Positions 9,798-18,494 of a DNA stretch of 64,000 bases are shown one piece after another. The notes beneath the pieces were generated by a model. It had not been told where the DNA came from, did not search any database, and was given only the letters and a program-made list of their open reading frames with translations. The position numbers and the translations under genes are program-made. The stretch lies in assembly GCA_009668015.1 (NCBI GenBank), contig WJYB01000007.1:1-64000 (forward strand), written 5' to 3'. The first letter of the stretch is position 1. Each line of letters begins with the position of its first letter. Source of the stretch: Enterobacteriaceae bacterium RIT714 (lineage in GTDB: Bacteria > Pseudomonadota > Gammaproteobacteria > Enterobacterales > Enterobacteriaceae).

Positions 9798-10517
9798 ATG
9801 GAAAAATCGTCACGGTTTCTGGCTAATTCCAGCACCGCGCTTGAGCAGTTGCGCGGTCTAATCAACCAGCATGAGTCAACACCAGGCATTCCGCTGCCCA
9901 CTGAACGTGAGCTGTCGGAAACACTCGGCGTAGGGCGACGCGAAGTTCGTCGTGCGCTGGACGTGCTGGAGGAAGAGGGGCGTATCTGGCGTAAGCAAGG
10001 TAAAGGCACCTTTATTGGCCCTGCTGCGCCGGTTGAACCGCTGGCGCTTCAGGGGCTGGTACAGCAAACCAATTTGCTGGAAGTCATGGAAGCTCGTCTG
10101 CAGCTTGAACCGGGCTTAGCCCGTCTTGCGGCACTGCGTGCCACCAGGGAAAACCTCGCGCTGATGCAGCGCATGCTGGAACGCATCGATAAGGTCAGCC
10201 CGGATGACCGCGACCTCAATGAACTCTGGGATAGCGCCTTTCACCGCGCTATCGCAGAAGCGGCCGGTAATCGCCTGATGTTAGGCCTGTTTGATGCTAT
10301 TGATGCGGTGCGTCGCGAACCCGGCTGGCAGCATCTGCGTGAGCAGGCGCGCACGCCTGAGCGTGTCGACAGCTACAACGATCATCATCATAAAATCATG
10401 ACGGCGATCGTCCACCGCCAGCCCAACGAAGCAGCCGCCGCCATGCGCGAACACCTGCTCACTCTGCAAACTGCCCTGATTCAGGCCATCAACCTTGAGG
10501 ATGATTCCCTGTTATGA
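9798..10517 (+). CDS. GntR-family (FCD subgroup) transcriptional regulator
   Basis: A 239-residue regulator. The N-terminal GntR winged helix (about 13-75) contains PLPTERELSETLGVGRREVRRAL and the GKGTFIG wing. The C-terminal all-helical FCD ligand domain (about 85-225) has the metal-binding-type histidines in FHRAIAEAAGN and DHHHKIM. It is the first gene of a compact operon; its TGA overlaps the ATG of the next gene by 4 nt. It probably senses the imported substrate or its breakdown product. GAACCAAT repeats upstream are candidate operators. Confidence 0.9.
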   Translation: MEKSSRFLANSSTALEQLRGLINQHESTPGIPLPTERELSETLGVGRREVRRALDVLEEEGRIWRKQGKGTFIGPAAPVEPLALQGLVQQTNLLEVMEARLQLEPGLARLAALRATRENLALMQRMLERIDKVSPDDRDLNELWDSAFHRAIAEAAGNRLMLGLFDAIDAVRREPGWQHLREQARTPERVDSYNDHHHKIMTAIVHRQPNEAAAAMREHLLTLQTALIQAINLEDDSLL

Positions 10518-11527
10518 CGACAATTCCTTTTAAGGAGGCAGGGCCGGTACTCCGCCTGCACAATCTCAATGTGAAATTTGCCGGATCGCCGGTGAGCGTA
10601 CTGGACGGGATCTCGCTGACCGTGAAATCCGGTGAAACGCTGGCGCTGGTGGGCGAATCCGGCTGCGGAAAAAGCATCACCTCCCTCGCATTGATGGGAC
10701 TACTGCCCAGCAGCGCGCAAATCGTGAGTGGTGAAATGCAGTTCCGCCGCCACAATCTGCGCAAACTGTCCCCACGCGAATACGCCGATCTGCGCGGCAG
10801 TGAACTGGCGATGATTTTTCAGGAGCCCATGACCTCACTCAACCCGGCTTTCACGCTTGGCGATCAGCTCAGCGAAGCGGTTATTCGTCACCAGAAGATG
10901 TCGAAAGCACAAGCCATGAATGTGGCGCTGCAAATACTGGAAAAAGTACAAATTCCCGCTCCCGAAATGCGCCTGAAAGCCTATCCGCACCAGCTCTCCG
11001 GCGGGATGCGTCAGCGCGTCATGATTGCGATGGCATTGATTAACCATCCGCGGTTGCTGATCGCCGATGAACCGACCACCGCTCTGGATGTGACCATCCA
11101 GGCGCAAATTCTGACGTTGCTGAATACCTTAAAAGCCGAAACCGGCACGGCGGTGTTGATGATCACCCACGATCTGGGCGTGGTGGCGGAAGTCGCGCAG
11201 CAGGTGGCGGTGATGTATGCCGGACAAGTGGTCGAGCAGGGCAGCGTCGAGAGTATTTTTGCCGATCCGCAGCACCCCTACACCATCGGTCTGATGGGAT
11301 CGATTCCGTCCCTCGGCGCGCGCAAAGGTCAGCTATCGACCATTCCAGGCAGCGTGCCGCTACCCGAGTCGATGCCAAAGGGCTGTCGTTTTGCCACGCG
11401 CTGCCCGTTCGCACAAACCCGTTGTCACGATGAAAAACCTCAGCTTCACACGTTGGGCGCGGGACATCAGGTTGCCTGTTTCCGCGTACCGCTTGAGCAA
11501 CACATTGCGCTGGGAGAAATCGCATGA
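10514..11527 (+). CDS. Oligopeptide/dipeptide ABC transporter ATP-binding protein (DppD/OppD-like)
   Basis: A 337-residue ATPase of a nickel/peptide-type importer. Walker A is GESGCGKS (47-54), the signature LSGGMRQ (161-167), and Walker B LLIADEP (181-187). The C-terminal oligopeptide-transporter region has a Cys cluster ([15 protein letters not shown]) typical of DppD/OppD, which can bind an Fe-S cluster in some members. It pairs with the next ATPase to energise the two permeases downstream. Starts and stops overlap by 4 nt on both sides, indicating translational coupling. Confidence 0.93.
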   Translation: MTTIPFKEAGPVLRLHNLNVKFAGSPVSVLDGISLTVKSGETLALVGESGCGKSITSLALMGLLPSSAQIVSGEMQFRRHNLRKLSPREYADLRGSELAMIFQEPMTSLNPAFTLGDQLSEAVIRHQKMSKAQAMNVALQILEKVQIPAPEMRLKAYPHQLSGGMRQRVMIAMALINHPRLLIADEPTTALDVTIQAQILTLLNTLKAETGTAVLMITHDLGVVAEVAQQVAVMYAGQVVEQGSVESIFADPQHPYTIGLMGSIPSLGARKGQLSTIPGSVPLPESMPKGCRFATRCPFAQTRCHDEKPQLHTLGAGHQVACFRVPLEQHIALGEIA

Positions 11528-12606
11528 CTACCCCCATTCTTGAAGCTCGTGACCTGAGCAAACTCTTCCCAGGCCCTAAAAAGCTCTTTACTCCGGCGCG
11601 TTTTGTTACGGCAGTCGACAGAGTGTCACTCGCGGTTATGCCTGGCGAAACGCTGGCCATTGTGGGGGAGTCGGGGTCGGGGAAATCCACCCTTGGGCGC
11701 TTGCTGCTGCGTCTGCTGGCCGCCAGTGAAGGACGTGTGTTTTATCAGGGTGAAGAGATCACTCATGCGTCAGGTGCGCGTCTGAACCAGCTCCGCCGCG
11801 AACTGCAAATCATCTTTCAGGACCCGTTTGCGTCGCTCAACCCACGCATGACGGTGGAGCAGATCGTCGGTGAACCGCTGTGGTTACACCAGAACATGAA
11901 AAAGGCCGACCGCCAGTATCGCGTGGCAGAACTGCTGAAAACCGTCGGCCTGCCCGCGGCCTGGGCCGGACGCTATCCGCATGAGTTTTCCGGCGGTCAG
12001 CGTCAGCGCATCGGCATTGCGCGCGCGTTAGCCTCCGGGCCAAAACTGCTGCTGGGGGATGAACCCGTTTCGGCGCTGGATGTCTCCGTGCAGGCGCAGG
12101 TGGTCAACCTGCTCGAAAGCCTTAAACACCAGCTGGGGCTGACAATGGTGATTGTCGCCCACGGTCTGGCGGTCATTCGCCACATGAGCGACCGTGTGGC
12201 GGTGATGTATCTCGGCCAGATTGTTGAGCTGGCTACCGTCGATGAAATCTTTGACGCGCCGCTGCACCCGTACACTCAGGCGCTGATTGCCTCCGCTCCG
12301 CAAATGCAGCCCGGCATGGAGCGCGACGCGCCTTTGCTTCAGGGAGATTTACCGAATCCGGCGAACCCACCGTCCGGGTGCCGTTTCCACACCCGTTGTC
12401 CGTACGTCACAGATGAATGCCGCCAGGTAGAACCGATCGATCAGGTTCTGGAGGGCGGACGTCAGGTCGCCTGCCATCGCTGGCAGGAAATTAACCGCGA
12501 TCGCAGTGTTATTCAGATAGCACCGCCATCCGCCGCCTTTTTGCGCCGCCGCGCGCTGTTTGAACATGCGGCATCACTCTCGTCTCTTCCAGCAAGGAAC
12601 TCATGA
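11524..12606 (+). CDS. Oligopeptide/dipeptide ABC transporter ATP-binding protein (DppF/OppF-like)
   Basis: A 360-residue second ATPase of the importer. Walker A is GESGSGKST (48-56), the signature FSGGQRQ (155-161), and Walker B LLLGDEP (175-181). The oligo/HPY C-terminal region with GCRFHTRCPY and a downstream Cys is present, then about 35 extra residues (IAPPSAAFLRRRALFEH...) beyond the usual DppF end. ATGA overlaps occur with both neighbours. Substrate specificity is set by the binding protein that follows. Confidence 0.92.
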   Translation: MTTPILEARDLSKLFPGPKKLFTPARFVTAVDRVSLAVMPGETLAIVGESGSGKSTLGRLLLRLLAASEGRVFYQGEEITHASGARLNQLRRELQIIFQDPFASLNPRMTVEQIVGEPLWLHQNMKKADRQYRVAELLKTVGLPAAWAGRYPHEFSGGQRQRIGIARALASGPKLLLGDEPVSALDVSVQAQVVNLLESLKHQLGLTMVIVAHGLAVIRHMSDRVAVMYLGQIVELATVDEIFDAPLHPYTQALIASAPQMQPGMERDAPLLQGDLPNPANPPSGCRFHTRCPYVTDECRQVEPIDQVLEGGRQVACHRWQEINRDRSVIQIAPPSAAFLRRRALFEHAASLSSLPARNS

Positions 12607-14123
12607 TAATGACAATGCGTAATTCTCTTTTGACCGTACTGGGAAGTGTTATGTTGCTTGGCGCGGCGTTACCCGCGCACTCGGAAAGCGTTCTGCGAAT
12701 TGGTCTGGGCGCCGATCCCGATATGCTCGATCCTCATCTGGCGCGCACCTACTATGGCCGCTTCGTCTTTGCCTCACTGTGCGATCGGCTGGTGGACGTG
12801 GATGAAAATCTGAAGGTCGTGCCAGGCCTGGCCAAAGACTGGTCCTGGAGCGAAGACAATAAAACCCTGACCATGAATCTGCGTGAGGGAGTGACCTTCC
12901 ACGACGGTGAAAAGTTTGATGCCGAGGCCGCAAAGTACAACCTTGACCGCGCCCTGACGCTAAAAGGTTCGCTGCGTAAAAGCGAGATCTCATCCGTCGA
13001 ATCAATAGAAGTGAAAAGCCCCACTCAAATTGCTATTCACCTGAAAACCCCCGATGCCGCACTGCTGATGCAGTTGACCGATCGCGCCGGGGCGATGATG
13101 GCGCCGGAAGCGGCCAAAAAACCTGATTTCGCCGCCCATCCTGTCTGTTCAGGTCCGTATAAATTTGACAGCCGCGTCTCTCAGGACCGCATCGTTCTGA
13201 GCCGTTTCGACAACTACTGGAATAAAGACGCCTATCACTTCGACAAAATCATCTATCTGCCGATCCCGGATGCCTCGGTGCGTCTGGCAAACCTGCGTGC
13301 GGGTGATTTGGATCTGACGGAAGGTATCGCCGCCAGCGACGTCAAAACCGTAGAAGCCGACAGCAAACTGGCGCTGGCGAAAGTGACCGGCCTCGGTTAT
13401 CAGGGGATCACCTTCAACATCAATAACGGCAAAGTTCCGGCCAACGATCCGTTCAAAGATGCGCGCGTGCGTGAAGCCTTCTCGCTGGCTATTGACCGCG
13501 ACGCGCTGAATCAGGTGGTGTTCGAAGGTTTGTATACCCCGGCGAACCAGGCGTTTTCGCCGGTCAGCCCTTACCACGTCAAGGTGCCGGTTCCGCCCCG
13601 CGATGTGGAAAAATCAAAAGCCCTGCTAAAAGCGGCGGGTATTAACGCGCCGCTAACGGTCAATCTGCTGGTGCCGAACAACCCAACGTCACAGCAGGTG
13701 GGCCAGGTGCTGCAGGCGATGGTCGCCGAGGCCGGATTTAACCTAAACCTGCAGATGACCGAATTCGCCACGCTGCTGGATCGCCAGCAGAGCGGCGATT
13801 ATCAGCTGAGCTTCTCCGGCTGGTCAGGACGTCCGGATCCAGACGGTAGCATCTACGGTTTTATCAACAGTAAAGGCACGCTCAACGATGGTCGCTACAG
13901 CAATGCGCAGGTTGACGAATGGTTGACTCAGGCGCGTTTGAGCACCGATCCCGCCGCGCGCCAGCCGCTGTACAACAACGTGGTGAAACAGCTTCAGACC
14001 GATATGCCGATTGCCTATCTCTATTTCGAGCCGCGCATTTTTGGCCTGAACAAGAGCGTGAAGGGTTTCAAACCGTATCCGGATGGCATCGTGCGTCTGG
14101 CGGGTTTATCGCTGGCTAAGTAA
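12603..14123 (+). CDS. Periplasmic peptide/nickel-type substrate-binding protein (SBP family 5)
   Basis: A 506-residue secreted binding protein with a Sec signal peptide (basic MRNS start, hydrophobic core, cleavage likely after ALPAHS). The mature part opens with VLRIGLGADPDMLDPH, the family 5 hallmark shared with DppA, GsiB and NikA. Three in-frame ATGs exist (12603, 12609, 12615); the AAGGA at 12594-12598 is best spaced for 12609, so the true protein may be two residues shorter. The ligand is unknown; the linked hydrolase suggests a small peptide or amide. Confidence 0.9.
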   Translation: MIMTMRNSLLTVLGSVMLLGAALPAHSESVLRIGLGADPDMLDPHLARTYYGRFVFASLCDRLVDVDENLKVVPGLAKDWSWSEDNKTLTMNLREGVTFHDGEKFDAEAAKYNLDRALTLKGSLRKSEISSVESIEVKSPTQIAIHLKTPDAALLMQLTDRAGAMMAPEAAKKPDFAAHPVCSGPYKFDSRVSQDRIVLSRFDNYWNKDAYHFDKIIYLPIPDASVRLANLRAGDLDLTEGIAASDVKTVEADSKLALAKVTGLGYQGITFNINNGKVPANDPFKDARVREAFSLAIDRDALNQVVFEGLYTPANQAFSPVSPYHVKVPVPPRDVEKSKALLKAAGINAPLTVNLLVPNNPTSQQVGQVLQAMVAEAGFNLNLQMTEFATLLDRQQSGDYQLSFSGWSGRPDPDGSIYGFINSKGTLNDGRYSNAQVDEWLTQARLSTDPAARQPLYNNVVKQLQTDMPIAYLYFEPRIFGLNKSVKGFKPYPDGIVRLAGLSLAK

Positions 14124-14144
14124 CTGAGGGCGTGAGGAGAAACC

Positions 14145-15086
14145 ATGCTGGAACTGATTTGCAAACGCCTGTTGCTGGCGATCCCGACTCTGCTGCTGGT
14201 CAGTATGATGGTCTTTGGGCTACAGAAATTGCTGCCCGGCGATCCGCTGATTGCGATGGCGGGCGAAGAGCGCGATCCGGCGGTGATTGCCCAACTGCGC
14301 GCGGAACTGAATCTCGATGCGCCGCTGCCGGTGCAATATTTTGACTGGCTGACGCGCGCATTGCAGGGCGATCTTGGGGTCTCTTTACGCACTCATGAGC
14401 CGGTCACATCGCTGATTGCCAGCAAACTTCCGGTGACGATGGAGCTTTCACTGCTGGCGATGATTATCGCGCTGGTATTCGGTATCAGCATGGGGATCCT
14501 CGCGGCGGTGAATAAAAACAGCTGGGTGGATCACGGGGCTAACTTTGTGGCGATCTCCGGGATCTCGATACCGCACTTTTGGTTAGGGATCTTGCTGATC
14601 CTGGTGTTCTCGGTGAATTTGCAGTGGCTGCCCGCGTCAGGCTATGTGCCGTTCAGCGAAGATCCGCTGCAAAACCTGCGTACGCTGTTGCTGCCTGCGT
14701 CGGTGCTCGGCACTGGCCTGGCGGCGACGCTGATGCGCCACACACGCGCGTCGATGATTGCGGTGCTGAAAGCCGATTACATCCGTACCGCGCGGGCCAA
14801 GGGGCTGCTGCCGAAAGCGGTGATCCTCAAGCACGCGTTTCGCAACGCGCTGGTGCCGGTGATCACGCTCACCACGCTGCTGTTTGGCGAACTGCTGGGC
14901 GGCGCGGTGCTGACCGAGCAGGTCTTCACCATTCCGGGCTTTGGCAAAATGATCGTCGATTCGGTGTTTAACCGTGATTACGCGGTCGTGCAGGGCGTGG
15001 TACTGATTGTCGCCATCGGCTTTCTGATGCTAAACCTGCTGGCAGACGTGCTCTACGTCCTCATCAACCCGAAAATGCGAGGTTAA
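14145..15086 (+). CDS. ABC transporter permease (DppB/GsiC-like)
   Basis: A 313-residue inner-membrane permease with six predicted helices. It has the BPD_transp_1 signature (about residues 95-305), including the EAA-type loop DYIRTARAKGLLPKAVILKHAFRNA, which contacts the ATPases. The N-terminal GDPL and DLGVSL segments are typical of DppB and GsiC. It follows the binding-protein gene by 21 bp with a GAGGAG ribosome site, and precedes the second permease by 2 bp. Confidence 0.93.
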   Translation: MLELICKRLLLAIPTLLLVSMMVFGLQKLLPGDPLIAMAGEERDPAVIAQLRAELNLDAPLPVQYFDWLTRALQGDLGVSLRTHEPVTSLIASKLPVTMELSLLAMIIALVFGISMGILAAVNKNSWVDHGANFVAISGISIPHFWLGILLILVFSVNLQWLPASGYVPFSEDPLQNLRTLLLPASVLGTGLAATLMRHTRASMIAVLKADYIRTARAKGLLPKAVILKHAFRNALVPVITLTTLLFGELLGGAVLTEQVFTIPGFGKMIVDSVFNRDYAVVQGVVLIVAIGFLMLNLLADVLYVLINPKMRG

Positions 15087-15088
15087 TC

Positions 15089-15964
15089 GTGGCTGAACTG
15101 ACGACTCAAACCGTAGTACCTGCGCTGCCGCGCGCGCAAAACCGGGTGCTGAAGAAATTTCTCGCCAACAAAAGCGCCGTGATTGGCGCGGTAATTGTCG
15201 GCATCTTTGTGCTCATCGCCCTGATTGCGCCCTGGCTTGCGCCGTTTGATCCGGTCAAAGCCAACTTTCTGGCGGTGCGTAAACCGCCGTCAGAGCTCTA
15301 CTGGTTTGGCACCGACGAGCTGGGCCGCGACATTCTTTCGCGCATCGTCTGGGGGGCGCGTACCTCTCTGATGGCGGGCTGTATGTCTGTGGTGATCGCG
15401 GTGGCGATTGGTGTGCCGCTGGGGCTGGTGGCGGGTTACTTCCAGGGGATCTGGGATGGCGTGATCTCGCGCTTTATCGAAGCACTGCTGGCCTGCCCGT
15501 TCCTGATCATGGCCATCGCGCTGGGGGCATTTTTAGGCCCGAGTCTGACCAACGCGATGATCGCCATTGGTCTGTCGGCGATGCCGATCTTTGCCCGTCT
15601 GACGCGCGGTCAGGTGATCGCCATACGCAACGAAGAGTACATCGACGGCGCAAAGGCGATTGGCCTGCCGGACCGCTGGATCATCGTGAAATATGTGCTG
15701 CCAAACGTGATGTCGCCGATTCTGGTGCAAGCCACGCTGGCGATTGCCTCTGCCATTATCGCCGAAGCGAGCCTGTCGTTTCTCGGTCTGGGGCAGCAGC
15801 CACCGAATCCGTCCTGGGGCTCGATGCTCAATACGGCAAAAGGTTTTCTGGAACAGGCGCCGTGGATGTCTGTTTTCCCTGGTATCGCCATTTTCCTTGC
15901 GGTACAGGGCTTTAATTTACTCGGTGACGGGCTGCGCGATGCGCTCGATCCGCGCCACGACTAA
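15089..15964 (+). CDS. ABC transporter permease (DppC/GsiD-like)
   Basis: A 291-residue second permease of the importer. The OppC-type N-terminal helix (AVIGAVIVGIFVLIALIAPW) precedes the BPD_transp_1 domain (about 90-285). The EAA loop is EYIDGAKAIGLPDRWIIVKYVLPNV. GTDELGRDILSRI is the classic DppC motif. The start codon is GTG at 15089, two bases after the previous stop. The hydrolase gene begins 6 bp downstream. Confidence 0.93.
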   Translation: MAELTTQTVVPALPRAQNRVLKKFLANKSAVIGAVIVGIFVLIALIAPWLAPFDPVKANFLAVRKPPSELYWFGTDELGRDILSRIVWGARTSLMAGCMSVVIAVAIGVPLGLVAGYFQGIWDGVISRFIEALLACPFLIMAIALGAFLGPSLTNAMIAIGLSAMPIFARLTRGQVIAIRNEEYIDGAKAIGLPDRWIIVKYVLPNVMSPILVQATLAIASAIIAEASLSFLGLGQQPPNPSWGSMLNTAKGFLEQAPWMSVFPGIAIFLAVQGFNLLGDGLRDALDPRHD

Positions 15965-15970
15965 GGAGTC

Positions 15971-17575
15971 ATGATGACCAAAGCGCTTGATTTTACTACC
16001 GGTTACGATTCACGACGCCCGCCGATGATGGGGCATAACGCGGTCGCCACTTCACAGCCGCTGGCGGCGCAGGCCGGGATGCGGATGTTACAGCTCGGCG
16101 GTAACGCCGTTGATGCCGCGATTGCCACTGCGATGGCGCTCACCGTGGTTGAGCCGACGGGCTGCGGTATCGGCAGTGACGCTTTTGCCATCGTCTGGGA
16201 CGGTGAAAAGCTGCATGGTTTAAACGCTTCTGGCCGTTCACCTGCCAGCTGGCATGCGGATCTGTTTACCGGAAAAACCGCCGTGCCGGAGCTGGGCTGG
16301 GATGCGGTTACCGTTCCGGGAGCGGTCTCCGGCTGGGTGGCGCTGGCAGAGCGTTTCGGTACGCTGCCGCTGACCACGCTGGCACAGCCGGCCATTGAGT
16401 ACGCGCGTAACGGTTTTCCGGTATCGCCGCTGATTGGTCACCTTTGGCAGCGCGGCTATAACAAACTGAAAGACCAGCCGGGCTTTAGCGCCTGCTTTGC
16501 GCCAGAAGGTCGCGCACCGCGCATTGGCGAAATCTTCCGTAATCCGGCCCAGGCCAACTCCCTTGAGCTGATTGCCAAAACCAACGGCGAAGCCTTCTAT
16601 CGCGGTGAGCTGGCGCAGAAAATCGCTGCGTTTGCCAAAGAGCATGGCGCGCATTTAACTGCGGACGATCTGGCGAACCATCGCGTGGACTGGGTGGAGC
16701 TGCTGTCGCGTGATTTCGCCGGCGGTTCGGTGCAGGAACTGCCGCCCAACGGGCAGGGGATCGCCACGCTTATCGCGCTGGGGATTCTGGAGCAGTGCGG
16801 GATTGAAAAACATCATCCGGACTCCGTGCAATCCCTGCATCTGTCCATTGAGGCGATGAAGCTGGCGCTGGCGGATCTCGATCGCTACGTGGCCGACGAA
16901 GAGCACATGGAGTTTGCCGCGAAAGAGTTGTTGAGTGACCACTATCTGAAATCGCGCGCGGCGCTGATCGATCCCGATAAAGCCTCAGATTTCACCTACG
17001 GCGCACCGACGCAAAGCGGCACGGTTTACCTCTCTGCGGCGGACTCCAGCGGGATGATGATCTCCTTTATCCAGTCCAACTTTATGGGCTTTGGCTCAGG
17101 CGTGGTGGTGCCGGATACCGGTATCAGCCTGCAAAACCGCGGCTGCGGCTTTGTGCTGGATCCTAAACATCCTAATGCCCTGGCGGGCAGTAAGCGTCCG
17201 TTCCATACCATTATTCCAGGCTTCGCGATGGACGGGCAGGGCAAACCGCTGATGTCATTTGGCGTCATGGGCGGCCCTATGCAGGCGCAAGGGCACATGC
17301 AAATGGCGCTGCGGATTATGCTCCACGGGCAAAACCCACAGGCGGCGATTGATGCCCCGCGCTGGCGGGTGGTGCAGGGCAGGGAGGTGATCGTCGAATC
17401 GACCTTCGATCGCAATACCATTGCGGCGCTGCGCGAGCGCGGGCACCAGATTACGGTGGAAGATCCGTTGCAGGACTACAACTTCGGCGGTGCGCAGGTG
17501 ATTTACCGTATGCCGGAAGGGCATTACGTTGCCGCAACCGAAAGCCGTAAAGACGGGCAGGCGCTGGTCAGTTAA
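15971..17575 (+). CDS. Gamma-glutamyltransferase-family Ntn hydrolase (GGT or HpxW/oxamate amidohydrolase type)
   Basis: A 534-residue member of the GGT family. The proposed autoprocessing nucleophile is Thr351 in QSGTVYLSAAD; GNAVDAAIATA near the N-terminus and GGPMQAQGHMQ in the small subunit are family motifs. No signal peptide is visible, so it should act in the cytosol, unlike classical secreted Ggt. Cytosolic members include HpxW, the oxamate amidohydrolase of purine degradation, so the reaction could be hydrolysis of a gamma-glutamyl compound or another amide. As last gene of the importer operon it probably cleaves the imported substrate (inference). Confidence 0.85.
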   Translation: MMTKALDFTTGYDSRRPPMMGHNAVATSQPLAAQAGMRMLQLGGNAVDAAIATAMALTVVEPTGCGIGSDAFAIVWDGEKLHGLNASGRSPASWHADLFTGKTAVPELGWDAVTVPGAVSGWVALAERFGTLPLTTLAQPAIEYARNGFPVSPLIGHLWQRGYNKLKDQPGFSACFAPEGRAPRIGEIFRNPAQANSLELIAKTNGEAFYRGELAQKIAAFAKEHGAHLTADDLANHRVDWVELLSRDFAGGSVQELPPNGQGIATLIALGILEQCGIEKHHPDSVQSLHLSIEAMKLALADLDRYVADEEHMEFAAKELLSDHYLKSRAALIDPDKASDFTYGAPTQSGTVYLSAADSSGMMISFIQSNFMGFGSGVVVPDTGISLQNRGCGFVLDPKHPNALAGSKRPFHTIIPGFAMDGQGKPLMSFGVMGGPMQAQGHMQMALRIMLHGQNPQAAIDAPRWRVVQGREVIVESTFDRNTIAALRERGHQITVEDPLQDYNFGGAQVIYRMPEGHYVAATESRKDGQALVS

Positions 17576-17581
17576 AAATTA

Positions 17582-17609
17582 AGCCCGGCTGGTGTCACGC
17601 CACCGGGCT
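17582..17609. terminator. Hairpin terminator between the GGT-family gene and yafV
   Basis: AGCCCGG (17582-17588) pairs with CCGGGCT (17603-17609), with further pairing inside (TGGTG/CGCCA). It lies between convergent genes, 6 bp after one stop and 6 bp from the other. The T run is weak. Confidence 0.6.
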
Positions 17610-17615
17610 ATTCAT

Positions 17616-18386
17616 TTATCCGATGCTAAACGGATCCGCATCCTGCCAGGCAGGAAACTTCTCCCGATACTCTTTCAGTGCCGTCAGCGAAAGCTCGGCG
17701 TCAATACGCGTGGCCTGATGCGGCTCGGCGGTGGCAATAATTTCACCCTGCGGATTCACCACCCGGCTGTCACCGCGATAATGGTGACCATTACCATCGG
17801 TTCCGACGCGATTACACCCGACAACATACGCCTGGTTTTCAATGGCGCGGGCCACCAGCAGCGCCTGCCAGTGCAGGGAACGCGGAGCAGGCCAGTTAGC
17901 GACGTACAGCGCCAGATCGTAATCGTTGCGGTTACGGGACCAGACCGGGAAGCGCAGGTCGTAACAGACCAGCGGCAAAATCCGCCAGCCGCGCCACTCA
18001 AAGACCACGCGTTCGTTGCCCGCCTCGTAGTGATGATGCTCATCCGCCATGCGGAACAGATGACGTTTATCATAAAAATGCAGCGTGCCGTCCGGCTCAA
18101 CCAGCAGGAAACGGTTCACCGGCCCGCGATCGGTTTGTAGCGCGGCGCTCCCGGCAATCAATGCGTTCGTCTGTTGAGCTTTCTTGTGCATCCAGGCAAC
18201 CACCTCATTCTGCGGCAGGGACTGCTTTGCCGCCTCCATGGCGAATCCGGTGGTGAACATTTCTGGCAAAACAATCACATCGCGACCGACAATCTCTTCG
18301 AGCTGACGATCAAAGTGGCGCAGGTTGGCGGGACCGTCCATCCACACCAGGGGTTGTTGTAAAAGGGTAATCTTCAAACCAGGCAC
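17616..18386 (-). CDS. yafV: Omega-amidase YafV (nitrilase superfamily)
   Basis: A 256-residue carbon-nitrogen hydrolase. The catalytic triad Glu42 (LPEMFTTG), Lys107 (YDKRHLF) and Cys141 (VCYDLRFP) is intact. E. coli YafV acts as an omega-amidase on alpha-ketoglutaramate-type substrates, a metabolite-repair role. It starts with GTG at 18386 after a GAGGAGT ribosome site. It is followed by a convergent hairpin shared with the GGT-family gene. fadE lies upstream on the same strand but is separated by a strong terminator. Confidence 0.94.
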   Translation of the reverse strand: MPGLKITLLQQPLVWMDGPANLRHFDRQLEEIVGRDVIVLPEMFTTGFAMEAAKQSLPQNEVVAWMHKKAQQTNALIAGSAALQTDRGPVNRFLLVEPDGTLHFYDKRHLFRMADEHHHYEAGNERVVFEWRGWRILPLVCYDLRFPVWSRNRNDYDLALYVANWPAPRSLHWQALLVARAIENQAYVVGCNRVGTDGNGHHYRGDSRVVNPQGEIIATAEPHQATRIDAELSLTALKEYREKFPAWQDADPFSIG

Positions 18387-18452
18387 AATAACGACTCCTC
18401 GAAAGACGGCTTTTCATCACTGTAGCACGGGAAAAAGAGAAAATGTGGCAAT

Positions 18453-18478
18453 AAAAAACCCCGCACGCGGCGGGGTTT
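18453..18478 (-). terminator. fadE terminator
   Basis: Read on the minus strand, a 9-bp AAACCCCGC/GCGGGGTTT stem (18456-18464, 18470-18478) is followed by six Ts. It lies 17 bp after the fadE stop. Confidence 0.88.
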
Positions 18479-18494
18479 GTGGAAGCGATGCGGG

